In this document: positions 27,705-34,499 of the stretch, piece after piece
Layout: every line of letters begins with the position of its first letter
Numbering within the stretch: the stretch's first letter is position 1
Program-made: the position numbers and the translations under genes
NCBI GenBank assembly: GCA_945787785.1
Contig: CALZIO010000025.1
Coordinates: forward strand, 1 to 34,499
Direction of reading: 5' to 3'
DNA: 34,499 nucleotides
From: an uncultured Chromatiaceae bacterium
GTDB lineage: Bacteria; Pseudomonadota; Gammaproteobacteria; Tenderiales; Tenderiaceae
Notes under the pieces: generated by a model
The model's input: the letters and a program-made list of their open reading frames with translations, nothing else
What the model was told of the DNA's origin: nothing
Databases searched by the model: none

Positions 27705-29005
27705 GACCCGCCCGTCTACTCATTTATCTGCTGGGCGTCTGGAGTCTGCTGGCACTGGCAACCGCTTTTCAGCCTGAACTGGACGGACCACTGCTGGCTG
27801 TTTCCGTTGCCACTGTATTGGCCGTTCTCATGGATGCCCTCTCCATACTCTGCGAACCGCATCTGAAAATCGAACGCCATGTCCCACACAACCTGCCGCT
27901 GGGTGCCTGGTCAAAGGTGGAGCTAAGAATCCATAACCATGGCAAACGCAGCTACAAACTTTCACTCTTCGACTATTACCCACAAGAGGCAACGATCGAA
28001 GGCCTGCCACATAATTTCACACTGGCATCGGGTCAATACGCCGATATCCACTACCGCATTCAACCTACACGCCGAGGCGATGCGCTGTTTGCAGGCACTG
28101 AAGTGGAGTGCCGCTCCAGGCTTGGCCTTTGGCGCCGTTATCGCCTGTTCCCGGTTGAGGAATCAATCAAGGTGTATCCCAATTTCTCTGAAGTGACCAA
28201 ATACAACCTGCTCTCAACGGATAATCAACTAAGCCAGCTCGGCATTCGTCGCCAGCAGCAACGCGGCGAGGGATTGGAGTTTCATCAACTGCGCGAATAT
28301 CGCCCGGGAGACACCCTGCGCCAAATCGACTGGAAGGCCACCGCCCGTCTGCGTAAACCGATTTCACGTGAATATCAGATAGAGCGCGATCAACAACTCA
28401 TATTCCTGCTCGATTGCAGCCGCCGCATGCGCAGCGAGGATAATGGCATCAAGCACTTCGACCAAACCCTCAACGCCATGTTGTTACTGTCATATGCAGC
28501 GCTGCGCCAGGGAGACTCTGTCGGCTTCATCACCTTCGGCGGTCAGCAACGCTATTTCGCACCTCAAAAGGGGCAACAAGTTGTCAACCGCATCCTCAAC
28601 CAAGTGTATGACCTTGAAGCCACCACCCACACCGCTGACTACACCGCCGTGGCACGTGAAGTGCTCGGCCGCCAGCGCAAACGCAGCCTGATTGTGTTAC
28701 TCACTAATATGCGTGATGAAGATCAGGACGAACTGAACCTGATGCTCGGTTTGTTACGCAGTCGTCACTTGGTTCTAATCGCCAATTTGCGCGAGTCCAT
28801 CCTCGATCAGGTAAATAATATCCCGGTAAATGATTTTGAACAGGCGCTTCGATATGCCGCCGCCAGAGATTATCAGAACCGCCGCCGACAGGCACACACG
28901 CACATTACCAAAATGGGCGCACTGGCACTGGACGTAACTGCGGAGCAGCTGCCCATCAGCCTGGTAAACCGTTATCTGGATATTAAACGCAGCGGTAAGT
29001 TGTGA
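27701..29005 (+). CDS. DUF58 domain protein, MoxR partner
   Basis: A 434-residue protein. Two N-terminal helices (ARLLIYLLGVWSLLALATAF, LLAVSVATVLAVLMDAL) precede a beta-rich region. The DUF58 core follows near residues 185-235 (GEGLEFHQLREYRPGDTLRQ, DWKATARLRKPISREYQ), and then a von Willebrand A-like fold. In that fold the metal-site motif reads DCSRR instead of DxSxS, so a canonical MIDAS is doubtful. It starts with GTG overlapping the MoxR stop by four bases. DUF58 proteins are the usual MoxR companions; the pair probably works at the inner membrane on an unknown client. Confidence 0.9.
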   Translation: MRPARLLIYLLGVWSLLALATAFQPELDGPLLAVSVATVLAVLMDALSILCEPHLKIERHVPHNLPLGAWSKVELRIHNHGKRSYKLSLFDYYPQEATIEGLPHNFTLASGQYADIHYRIQPTRRGDALFAGTEVECRSRLGLWRRYRLFPVEESIKVYPNFSEVTKYNLLSTDNQLSQLGIRRQQQRGEGLEFHQLREYRPGDTLRQIDWKATARLRKPISREYQIERDQQLIFLLDCSRRMRSEDNGIKHFDQTLNAMLLLSYAALRQGDSVGFITFGGQQRYFAPQKGQQVVNRILNQVYDLEATTHTADYTAVAREVLGRQRKRSLIVLLTNMRDEDQDELNLMLGLLRSRHLVLIANLRESILDQVNNIPVNDFEQALRYAAARDYQNRRRQAHTHITKMGALALDVTAEQLPISLVNRYLDIKRSGKL

Positions 29006-29030
29006 TTCATAAACAATGGAGTACAAAGCA

Positions 29031-29516
29031 ATGACAGATCCATACACCCCACCCAGCTCAGATGTCAGCAGTCCTGATAGCGGAGAACAAGCGCCCGAAT
29101 ACGTTGGTTTTTGGTCTCGTGTCGGCGCATCTATTATCGATACCATCCTGATGCTCGCGATCACCTATCCTTTGTTATATGCCCTGTACGGTGCTGAATA
29201 TTTCAGTTTCAGCAACGAAAGCATGGTAGCCGGCACTGGAGACTTTCTCCTCTCGTATGTCTTTCCCTTCATTGCCGTCATCACCTTCTGGACCTACAAG
29301 TCCGCCACCCCGGGCAAGATGGCCATCAAGGCGAAAATCGTCAATGCCCGCACAGGCGGAAAACCCTCGGTAGGACAACTAATCGGCCGTTATTTCGCTT
29401 ATTTCCTATCAACGTTACCGTTAGGACTTGGCTTTCTTTGGGTCGCATGGGACAAAAGGAAACAAGGCTGGCACGACAAGCTGGCCGGCACAATTGTCGT
29501 TCGCGCCCGGAACTAG
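29031..29516 (+). CDS. Second RDD family membrane protein
   Basis: A 161-residue RDD protein, shorter than the first and without its helical tail. It has YVGFWSRVGASIIDTILMLA (R..D motif), YKSATPGKMAIKAKIVNA and GWHDKLAGTIVVRARN. I prefer the ATG at 29031 since TGGAG lies nine bases before it; an in-frame ATG at 29016 overlaps that Shine-Dalgarno. It lies 25 bases after the DUF58 gene and ahead of a terminator, so it probably closes the operon. RDD proteins have been linked to ion transport in a few cases; no such claim can be made here. Confidence 0.88.
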   Translation: MTDPYTPPSSDVSSPDSGEQAPEYVGFWSRVGASIIDTILMLAITYPLLYALYGAEYFSFSNESMVAGTGDFLLSYVFPFIAVITFWTYKSATPGKMAIKAKIVNARTGGKPSVGQLIGRYFAYFLSTLPLGLGFLWVAWDKRKQGWHDKLAGTIVVRARN

Positions 29517-29587
29517 TATCGACCAATATGGCAGATATGGACCGACTCGAACCTTGGGGAATTGCTTGGAACTTTCATATAGCTAAA

Positions 29588-29613
29588 ACAAAACCACCGT
29601 ATGGTGGCTTTGT
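29588..29613. terminator. Bidirectional terminator between RDD and radical SAM genes
   Basis: ACAAA-A-CCACC (29588-29598) pairs with GGTGG-C-TTTGT (29603-29613) around GTAT with one mismatch. T-rich sequence follows on the plus strand and the mirrored A-rich flank serves the minus strand. It sits exactly between two convergent genes. Confidence 0.8.
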
Positions 29614-29619
29614 TCATTC

Positions 29620-30255
29620 TTAACCAACCACATCCAACTCGCGCCGACGAAATTCAACACCTAACTCGTCGGCAATGTTACGACAAGCTTCGATGTCCAC
29701 ACCATCCAAGCCATCGATTGCGGTTAACGTAACCGATGGCACAAACGCTTTGGCTTGCCGGGCAAAATCCAGCATCGCCTGATAGGCACCTGGATACTCT
29801 TTCTTCGGACGACAATGACGATTGTAGGTTGCTTCATCCTGGGCGTTCATGGATATCGACAAGGCATCTACTTTACCAGCCAGCGCTGGCGTCACATCTC
29901 GTCCATGCACCAAACTGGCCAGGCCATCAGTGTTGAGACGAATAAAGGCGCCCCGTTGTTTTAGCTGCGCGGCTACCGCCAGCATCACTTCCAAACGCAA
30001 TGTCGATTCACCCAGGCCACAAAAAACAATCTCCTGATAGCGCGACACATCACCCACTGCTGCGATTATTTGTTTTACAGTAGGCTCGTGCTTGAGTCGC
30101 AAATCGTAGCCTTGCACTTCAAAGGTCTTATTGAACTTGGGGCAAAAGTCACAGCGCAAGGTACAACGCTGGGTGATATTGAGATAACAATTGCCGTGCA
30201 ATTCGTAGGCAATCACCTCTTCATCAGAGGATTGTGTGGCAACAGCGTCAGACAT
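29620..30255 (-). CDS. TatD-linked radical SAM protein
   Basis: A 211-residue radical SAM protein. The [4Fe-4S] site is CTLRCDFC (CxxxCxxC) near residue 32, preceded by NCYLNITQR. Later strands include EIVFCGLGESTLRLEVML (the GGE-like SAM-contact region), IRLNTDG and ALSISMNAQDEATYN. The compact size and the absence of a SPASM cysteine tail match the TIGR04038 family, often encoded beside or fused to TatD nucleases. No tatD gene is visible in the window, so the linkage is either broken or lies elsewhere. The reaction is unknown. The ATG at 30255 starts MSDAVATQ; an upstream small ORF on the same strand is listed separately. Confidence 0.82.
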   Translation of the reverse strand: MSDAVATQSSDEEVIAYELHGNCYLNITQRCTLRCDFCPKFNKTFEVQGYDLRLKHEPTVKQIIAAVGDVSRYQEIVFCGLGESTLRLEVMLAVAAQLKQRGAFIRLNTDGLASLVHGRDVTPALAGKVDALSISMNAQDEATYNRHCRPKKEYPGAYQAMLDFARQAKAFVPSVTLTAIDGLDGVDIEACRNIADELGVEFRRRELDVVG

Positions 30256-30373
30256 GGTTTGGTTTCACTACGATAAAACTTATATTTTAGCACTCGAGCT
30301 TGCGACTAACTATTCACTGCAATTTTCGGCGGCGGTAATGCAGGCGTTTCTTTCAGTAACCCATACCATGGAG

Positions 30374-30517
30374 TCACCACAGATTTTCAGTTGTTATGGC
30401 ACTACAGGTTACCTGTGCTGCGCTTCCAGCCTTAAACAAAATCTGGGCATACAGATTAAGTCCGCTGACCCAAGCGTCACCCCCCATTCTTAGCGCAATA
30501 ATTTCAACGACTTCCAT
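30374..30517 (-). CDS. Possible small ORF, 47 residues, upstream of the radical SAM gene
   Basis: Read on the minus strand from the ATG at 30517, this encodes a 47-residue peptide beginning MEVVEIIALRMGGDAWVSG and ending CSAITTENLW, with a single cysteine. GGGAG lies five bases before the ATG, a good ribosome site. The radical SAM gene begins 118 bases downstream on the same strand. I recognise no family. It could be a genuine small protein, a leader peptide or chance; there is no homology evidence available to me. Confidence 0.3.
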   Translation of the reverse strand: MEVVEIIALRMGGDAWVSGLNLYAQILFKAGSAAQVTCSAITTENLW

Positions 30518-30593
30518 GGCACTCCCATTTTTCTATGTCATAAATTTAAGGGTAGAGCAGTTATAAACACCAAAAAACAAATTTTTATAAGGT

Positions 30594-30623
30594 TTTACAA
30601 AGGTTGATCATCTACGTGATAAT
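30594..30623 (+). promoter_or_regulatory. Candidate sigma-70 promoter for sbcB
   Basis: TTTACA (30594-30599) and GATAAT (30618-30623) are 18 bases apart in an AT-rich stretch, placing transcription start ~75 bases before the sbcB ATG. Predicted by eye. Confidence 0.45.
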
Positions 30624-30708
30624 GATTTACTAGTCATACGAAAAACACAGCAAAACAGACAACTATGCTAAATTGCGGCTTACCATCCACAATAATCAAA
30701 ACAATGGC

Positions 30709-32130
30709 ATGATCAAATCAGACGCAAAAACCTTTTACTGGTATGACTATGAGGCCTTTGGTCTGAAACCCATGACCGACCGATTGGCGCAGTTCGGCGG
30801 TGTACGCACCGACATGAATCTCAACATTATCGATGAACCGCTGATGATGTATTGCAAACCAGCTGATGATTTTTTACCCAATCCAACATCGTGTCTGATC
30901 ACCGGCATCACACCGCAACAAGCCTTGGCGGAAGGGCTGCCCGAAGCTGAATTTATCCAGCGCATTAACGATGAATTTTCCCAACCCAACACCTGTGTGC
31001 TGGGATACAACAACCTGCGCTTTGATGACGAATTCACCCGTCACGTTTTATATCGCAACCTGTTCGACGCCTATGCGCGCGAATGGCAAAACGGCTGCTC
31101 ACGCTGGGATCTGCTCGATGTGGTGCGCATGACCCGCTCATTGCGGCCGGAAGGCATCGAATGGCCGATCAATGAAGAGGGCCGCCCCAGCGTGCGCCTG
31201 GAGGATTTAACGATTGCCAATGGTATTAGTCATGAATCGGCCCATGATGCCTTGTCTGATGTCTATGCCACCATTGCTGTGGCCAAACTGATCAAAGAGA
31301 AACAGCCCAAGCTATTCGACTTTGCCTTTGAGAATCGCAGTAAGAACAAGTTATTCAAACTGCTTAATCTGCGCGAACAAAAACCTGTCCTGCATATCTC
31401 CGGTATGTATCCGGCGGAAAAAGGTAATATGGCCGTAGTCGTTCCGGTTGCGCAACACCCGGTCAATAAAAATGGCATCGTCGTCTATGATCTCAGCGTT
31501 GATCCCAAAGACCTGATTGCCCTAAGCACGGCCAAGATTCACGAACGCATCTTTACGCCTAATGATGAACTACCCGAGGGCGTCGAACGCATTCCACTGA
31601 AAACCGTTCATGTTAACAAGTGTCCTATCATCGCGCCTTTCATGACCCTGGACGGCAAGGCCGCAAAGAAATACAACATTGACTTGAATGTCTGTCGCGC
31701 AAACCTCGATGCCATCAAAAACCAACCTGGCCTGGCGAAAAAAATCCAAAAAGTCTTTTCCGAAACTGTGTTCGAAAAACGCACCGACCCGGATCAGATG
31801 CTCTACGGTGGCCCCTTCTTTAATGACGATGACAAGGAACGCATGCGCCACATTCACACCATGCCAGCTGCAGAGCTGGTCGGTTATAAGCCACCCTTTA
31901 ATGACAGTCGCCTGCCTGAGATGTTGTTCCGCATGCGTGCCCGCAACTGGCCGGAATCGCTGACATCAGAAGAAAATCAACGTTGGCAGGAATTCAGGCA
32001 ATCACGTATTGATCTGGATGCCTTTCTGGCTGAGATAAAACAACTCAGAGACGCGCCAGAACGTACTGAAAACGAACAAGCCGTGTTAGATGAACTGGAA
32101 AAGTACGGCAAACAGATTGCCCATAATTAA
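30709..32130 (+). CDS. sbcB: Exodeoxyribonuclease I
   Basis: A 473-residue 3'-5' single-strand DNA exonuclease used in mismatch repair and recombination. The DEDDh residues lie in FYWYDYEAFGLKP (Exo I motif), CVLGYNNLRFDDE (Exo II) and HESAHDALSDVYATIAVAKL (Exo III). Other shared blocks are YCKPADDFLPNP, LITGITPQQA, SRWDLLDVVRMTRSLRPEGI and VHVNKCPIIAPF, which track E. coli ExoI closely, as does the length. The ATG at 30709 is favoured by family alignment; no strong Shine-Dalgarno is present, and a TTG at 30673 would add 12 residues. It is followed after 27 bases by the NnrU gene. Confidence 0.95.
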   Translation: MIKSDAKTFYWYDYEAFGLKPMTDRLAQFGGVRTDMNLNIIDEPLMMYCKPADDFLPNPTSCLITGITPQQALAEGLPEAEFIQRINDEFSQPNTCVLGYNNLRFDDEFTRHVLYRNLFDAYAREWQNGCSRWDLLDVVRMTRSLRPEGIEWPINEEGRPSVRLEDLTIANGISHESAHDALSDVYATIAVAKLIKEKQPKLFDFAFENRSKNKLFKLLNLREQKPVLHISGMYPAEKGNMAVVVPVAQHPVNKNGIVVYDLSVDPKDLIALSTAKIHERIFTPNDELPEGVERIPLKTVHVNKCPIIAPFMTLDGKAAKKYNIDLNVCRANLDAIKNQPGLAKKIQKVFSETVFEKRTDPDQMLYGGPFFNDDDKERMRHIHTMPAAELVGYKPPFNDSRLPEMLFRMRARNWPESLTSEENQRWQEFRQSRIDLDAFLAEIKQLRDAPERTENEQAVLDELEKYGKQIAHN

Positions 32131-32157
32131 TTCGCACAACAAAGGTAGGATTAACTG

Positions 32158-32733
32158 ATGATCACGCTATTACTCGGACTTGCCCTTTTCTTTGGTATGC
32201 ATACAGTCTCCATCATCAACGAGCCCTGGCGCGATCGCATGGTGGCCACAATCGGAGAAAACGCGTGGAAGGGTTTGTATGCCCTGGTGTCAGTTATTGG
32301 CTTTGTGCTGATTATTTGGGGGTATGGCCTGGCACAGGACAATCCTGTGATCCTCTATTCACCGCCCACATGGTTACGCCACGTGGCAATGCTGCTACTG
32401 GTACCTGTATTCCCACTACTGCTTGCCGCTTATCTGCCGGGACGTATCAAGTCAGTCACCAAACACCCCATGCTGTTGGCCACCAAGTTTTGGGCGCTTG
32501 CACACTTGCTCGCCAACGGTACAATGGCCGATGTGTTGCTGTTCGGTAGTTTTCTCGCCTGGGCCATTGTAGATCGTATCTCAATGAAACGTCGCACCCA
32601 GCGAGCCTTACCGGGCGCGCCAACTTCAAAGGCAAATGATGTTATCGCTGTGGTTGTTGGGCTGGCGCTCTATTTTGCCTTTGTCTTCTGGCTGCACAGC
32701 TTGCTGATTGGCGTCGCACCGATCGGGCCTTGA
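32158..32733 (+). CDS. NnrU family membrane protein
   Basis: A 191-residue protein of about six membrane helices. Features are ALFFGMHTVSIINEPWRDRM, WKGLYALVSVIGFVLIIWGY, KHPMLLATKFWALAHLLANG (the family's HP...K.WA.AHLLANG block) and a final helix ending FWLHSLLIGVAPIGP. NnrU was named from a denitrification regulon, and the family is related to isoprenoid/heme-type methyltransferase-like membrane proteins; its activity is unresolved. No denitrification gene is nearby, so a nitrogen-oxide role is not supported here. AGGA lies before the ATG. It converges on DUF1853 with an 11-base gap. Confidence 0.88.
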   Translation: MITLLLGLALFFGMHTVSIINEPWRDRMVATIGENAWKGLYALVSVIGFVLIIWGYGLAQDNPVILYSPPTWLRHVAMLLLVPVFPLLLAAYLPGRIKSVTKHPMLLATKFWALAHLLANGTMADVLLFGSFLAWAIVDRISMKRRTQRALPGAPTSKANDVIAVVVGLALYFAFVFWLHSLLIGVAPIGP

Positions 32734-32744
32734 TTGAATACAAG

Positions 32745-33677
32745 CTATTCTGGCCAGGCATCATTCACCACAAAACCACGTGACTGCTCCTGCCAAGTCC
32801 CGTCAACAAATTTTAACTCAACGAGTAACAGGGCTTTGTAGTGTTCGGAAAAATACTGCAGTAGATATTCTTCCAGCTCAGCAGCGATTAATAACTCTTT
32901 ATCAGAAGATGTAAACACTGACGACAACCACTGTAGACGAGGCAAAACCAGCCAACGTTTTTCAGAGCTGCGCTGCTGTAACAACGCAGCCACATCAATA
33001 TGACGACACCACCACCCCTTCAGATGTTTTTCTGAAACGCCCGCGGGTATGTGAGTCGGGTTCTGCCAGTCGCTATCAAAGGGGTAAAACAGATAACCCT
33101 TAATAAAGGCTCGAGGCACAATTTTAGATATACCAATCTCCTCAAACAAAACCTGCTTCGCCCTGGCATGTTCAGCCAAACGTAACTGTTGCTCAAACAC
33201 CTTATTCAATTTGCGCGACAGACTATCGCGTGGATTTGGCCCCAGCCATTGATAGTCGCGTTCACCATAACGCAAATAAAACTTTACTGCTGCTTCCCAG
33301 TGAACAGATTGGTTCATGGCCTTATCTCTAAAAAGCAAATCAAATTCACCGATCTGCAAACCAGGTTGGCCAACGACAAGGTTTTGCGCCAGCAGATCTA
33401 TATTAGGCAGATGTTGCAGCCAGAAGGCTAGAAGAGTTTCAAAATAGATCCCCAGCAAAGGGCTTTCACGTTGCCCAAGCCACTGTTGTAATGGCCTTGG
33501 ATCAACATCTAACTCAGACAGCCATTTGAGATTCTGTTGATAAACATGCTCACACCAGGTATCACTGACCTTCTCACCGGAATACACCGCTTCACTTGAG
33601 AACAACAATGACGGACTGCTGATGACCCAGGCCAGATCACGTACAGATTGATGCTGATACCGAAATATATTAATCAA
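32745..33677 (-). CDS. DUF1853 family protein
   Basis: A 310-residue soluble protein with no signal peptide. Blocks typical of the family are VRDLAWVISSPSLL, ESPLLGIYFETLLAFWLQHL, GEFDLLFRDK, HWEAAVKFYLRYG and WLGPNPRDSLSRKLNK. The spacing of GEFDLLF and HWEAAVKFYL resembles a PD-(D/E)XK nuclease core (Asp, then Glu, with a Lys three residues later than usual), so a nuclease-like fold is possible (inference). The frame begins with TTG at 33677, one base after the RtcB stop, which suggests coupled translation. I see no ATG near the N-terminus, so the unusual start is probably real. Confidence 0.85.
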   Translation of the reverse strand: MINIFRYQHQSVRDLAWVISSPSLLFSSEAVYSGEKVSDTWCEHVYQQNLKWLSELDVDPRPLQQWLGQRESPLLGIYFETLLAFWLQHLPNIDLLAQNLVVGQPGLQIGEFDLLFRDKAMNQSVHWEAAVKFYLRYGERDYQWLGPNPRDSLSRKLNKVFEQQLRLAEHARAKQVLFEEIGISKIVPRAFIKGYLFYPFDSDWQNPTHIPAGVSEKHLKGWWCRHIDVAALLQQRSSEKRWLVLPRLQWLSSVFTSSDKELLIAAELEEYLLQYFSEHYKALLLVELKFVDGTWQEQSRGFVVNDAWPE

Positions 33678-33678
33678 C

Positions 33679-34499
33679 CTAACCCTTCACACACACCAGC
33701 GGTTCCAGCCGTGCAACCTTCTTTGCCAATCCACTGACATCTGCCACATCAACTACGGCCGACACATCCTTGTACGCACCTGGTGCTTCTTCGGCCACAC
33801 CACGCTGACTTGGGCTGCGAATCAGGATGCCCCGATCGGCTAGCTCATCAATGATGACTCTACCATTCCAGCGTTTTTTGGCGGCATGTCGGCTCATCGC
33901 ACGACCGGCACCATGACAGGCCGAACTGAATGCCAGCTGTTCACTCTCGCTGGTACCGGCTAGAATGTATGAAGCAGTACCCATCGAACCACCAATAATC
34001 ACCGGCTGTCCAACCGCTCGCAAGGCTTCAGGAATGGCAGCATTACCCGGACCAAAGGCGCGAGTTGCCCCCTTGCGATGCACAAACAGTTTGCGAATGC
34101 GTCCCTCAACTTCATGGCTTTCCAGCTTGCAGGTGTTGTGCGAAACATCATAGAGCAGACGCAAAACAGCTTGCGGTAAAATCCCGGCGAACACCTTACG
34201 CGTTAGGTGCGTCAATATCTGTCTATTGGCGAGGGCACAGTTAATCCCGGCACGCATGGCACCAAGATAAGACTGCCCGGTTTCAGAATTGATCGGTGCG
34301 CAGGCAAGCTCCCGGTCGGGCAATCTAATATTGTGCTGACTCGCTTCGATGACCATACGTTTAAGAAATTCAGTGCCTATTTGATGTCCCAGTCCACGCG
34401 AACCACAGTGAATACTCACCACCACATCACCCTCTTCCAGCTCATAGAACTCGGCAATCTTGTCATCAAATATTCTGGTGACATACTGCACTTCGAGGT
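33679..34499 (-). CDS. rtcB: RtcB family RNA ligase / RNA repair protein (partial, N-terminus outside window)
   Basis: The C-terminal 272 residues of an RtcB protein; the frame is open through the window end with no in-window start needed. RtcB joins 2',3'-cyclic phosphate (or 3'-phosphate) RNA ends to 5'-OH ends using GTP and Mn2+. Metal- and guanylate-binding residues are visible in VVSIHCGSRGLGHQ, YDVSHNTCKLE, RKGATRAFGPG, IGGSMGTASYIL and SACHGAGRAMSRHAAKK, where the His of CHGAGR is the guanylylated residue in the family. No RtcA or RtcR is visible here. It is followed by DUF1853 with one base between. Confidence 0.93.
   Translation of the reverse strand, partial: LEVQYVTRIFDDKIAEFYELEEGDVVVSIHCGSRGLGHQIGTEFLKRMVIEASQHNIRLPDRELACAPINSETGQSYLGAMRAGINCALANRQILTHLTRKVFAGILPQAVLRLLYDVSHNTCKLESHEVEGRIRKLFVHRKGATRAFGPGNAAIPEALRAVGQPVIIGGSMGTASYILAGTSESEQLAFSSACHGAGRAMSRHAAKKRWNGRVIIDELADRGILIRSPSQRGVAEEAPGAYKDVSAVVDVADVSGLAKKVARLEPLVCVKG

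Larger units (their letters stand above)
30256..30708. other. Divergent intergenic region, radical SAM / exonuclease I
   Basis: About 450 bases with no confident gene. The left two thirds holds the possible 47-codon minus-strand ORF. A plus-strand open frame at 30236-30493 covers the same bases but has no Shine-Dalgarno. The right third is AT-rich and contains the sbcB promoter candidate. No RNA gene recognised. Confidence 0.5.

Noticed and set aside
30236-30493. 85-residue plus-strand ORF before sbcB
   Set aside because: GTG start with no ribosome site, unremarkable composition, and it overlaps the radical SAM start on the other strand.

Overview
This 34.5-kb window looks like the chromosome of a free-living gammaproteobacterium with moderate G+C. 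The evidence is a TIGR03013-type sugar transferase beside PrsK/PrsR/PrsT of the PEP-CTERM (exosortase) system, a Calvin-subtype class II aldolase in a tkt-gap-pgk-pyk-fba cluster, a metK / SAH riboswitch / ahcY / metF block, an SbcB-type exonuclease I, and DUF1853 next to RtcB. I cannot name the genus. I see no tRNA, rRNA, CRISPR array, insertion sequence or prophage.

Layout. (1) 1-6455, minus strand: an envelope/exopolysaccharide regulatory block, read from right to left as a lone cyclic-nucleotide-binding-domain protein, a polyprenyl-phosphate sugar transferase, histidine kinase PrsK, sigma-54 response regulator PrsR and the start of TPR protein PrsT (cut by the window edge). (2) 6620-10259, plus strand, divergent from block 1: three tightly packed nucleotide-sugar enzymes (UDP-glucose dehydrogenase, TviB-type UDP-HexNAc dehydrogenase, UDP-glucuronate 4-epimerase) that would supply uronic acids to the polysaccharide. 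A bidirectional terminator follows. (3) 10436-17454, minus strand: tkt-gap-pgk-pyk-fba, central sugar-phosphate metabolism, with hairpins at three successive gene junctions. (4) 17909-21661, plus strand: the methyl cycle, metK, then an SAH riboswitch controlling ahcY, a REP-like inverted pair, and metF. (5) 21799-29516, plus strand: an eight-gene membrane module, DUF805, RDD, SpoIIM, DUF4129, DUF4350, MoxR AAA+ ATPase, DUF58 and a second RDD. Its five central junctions overlap by 4 to 17 bases. The family set is recurrent in bacteria, but its function is essentially unknown. (6) 29620-34499: a TatD-linked radical SAM protein (minus) with a possible 47-residue ORF upstream, exonuclease I and NnrU (plus), then RtcB (partial) and DUF1853 (minus).

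The parts most worth following up are: the MoxR/DUF58/SpoIIM/RDD module, including a DUF805 protein with a pilin-like tail and a DUF4129 protein that looks like a fusion; the SAH riboswitch, whose helices and pseudoknot can be paired base by base; a perfect dyad just before ugd; a 12-bp palindrome at the tkt promoter; and the small ORF beside the radical SAM gene. All family assignments come from motif recognition, not database searches.
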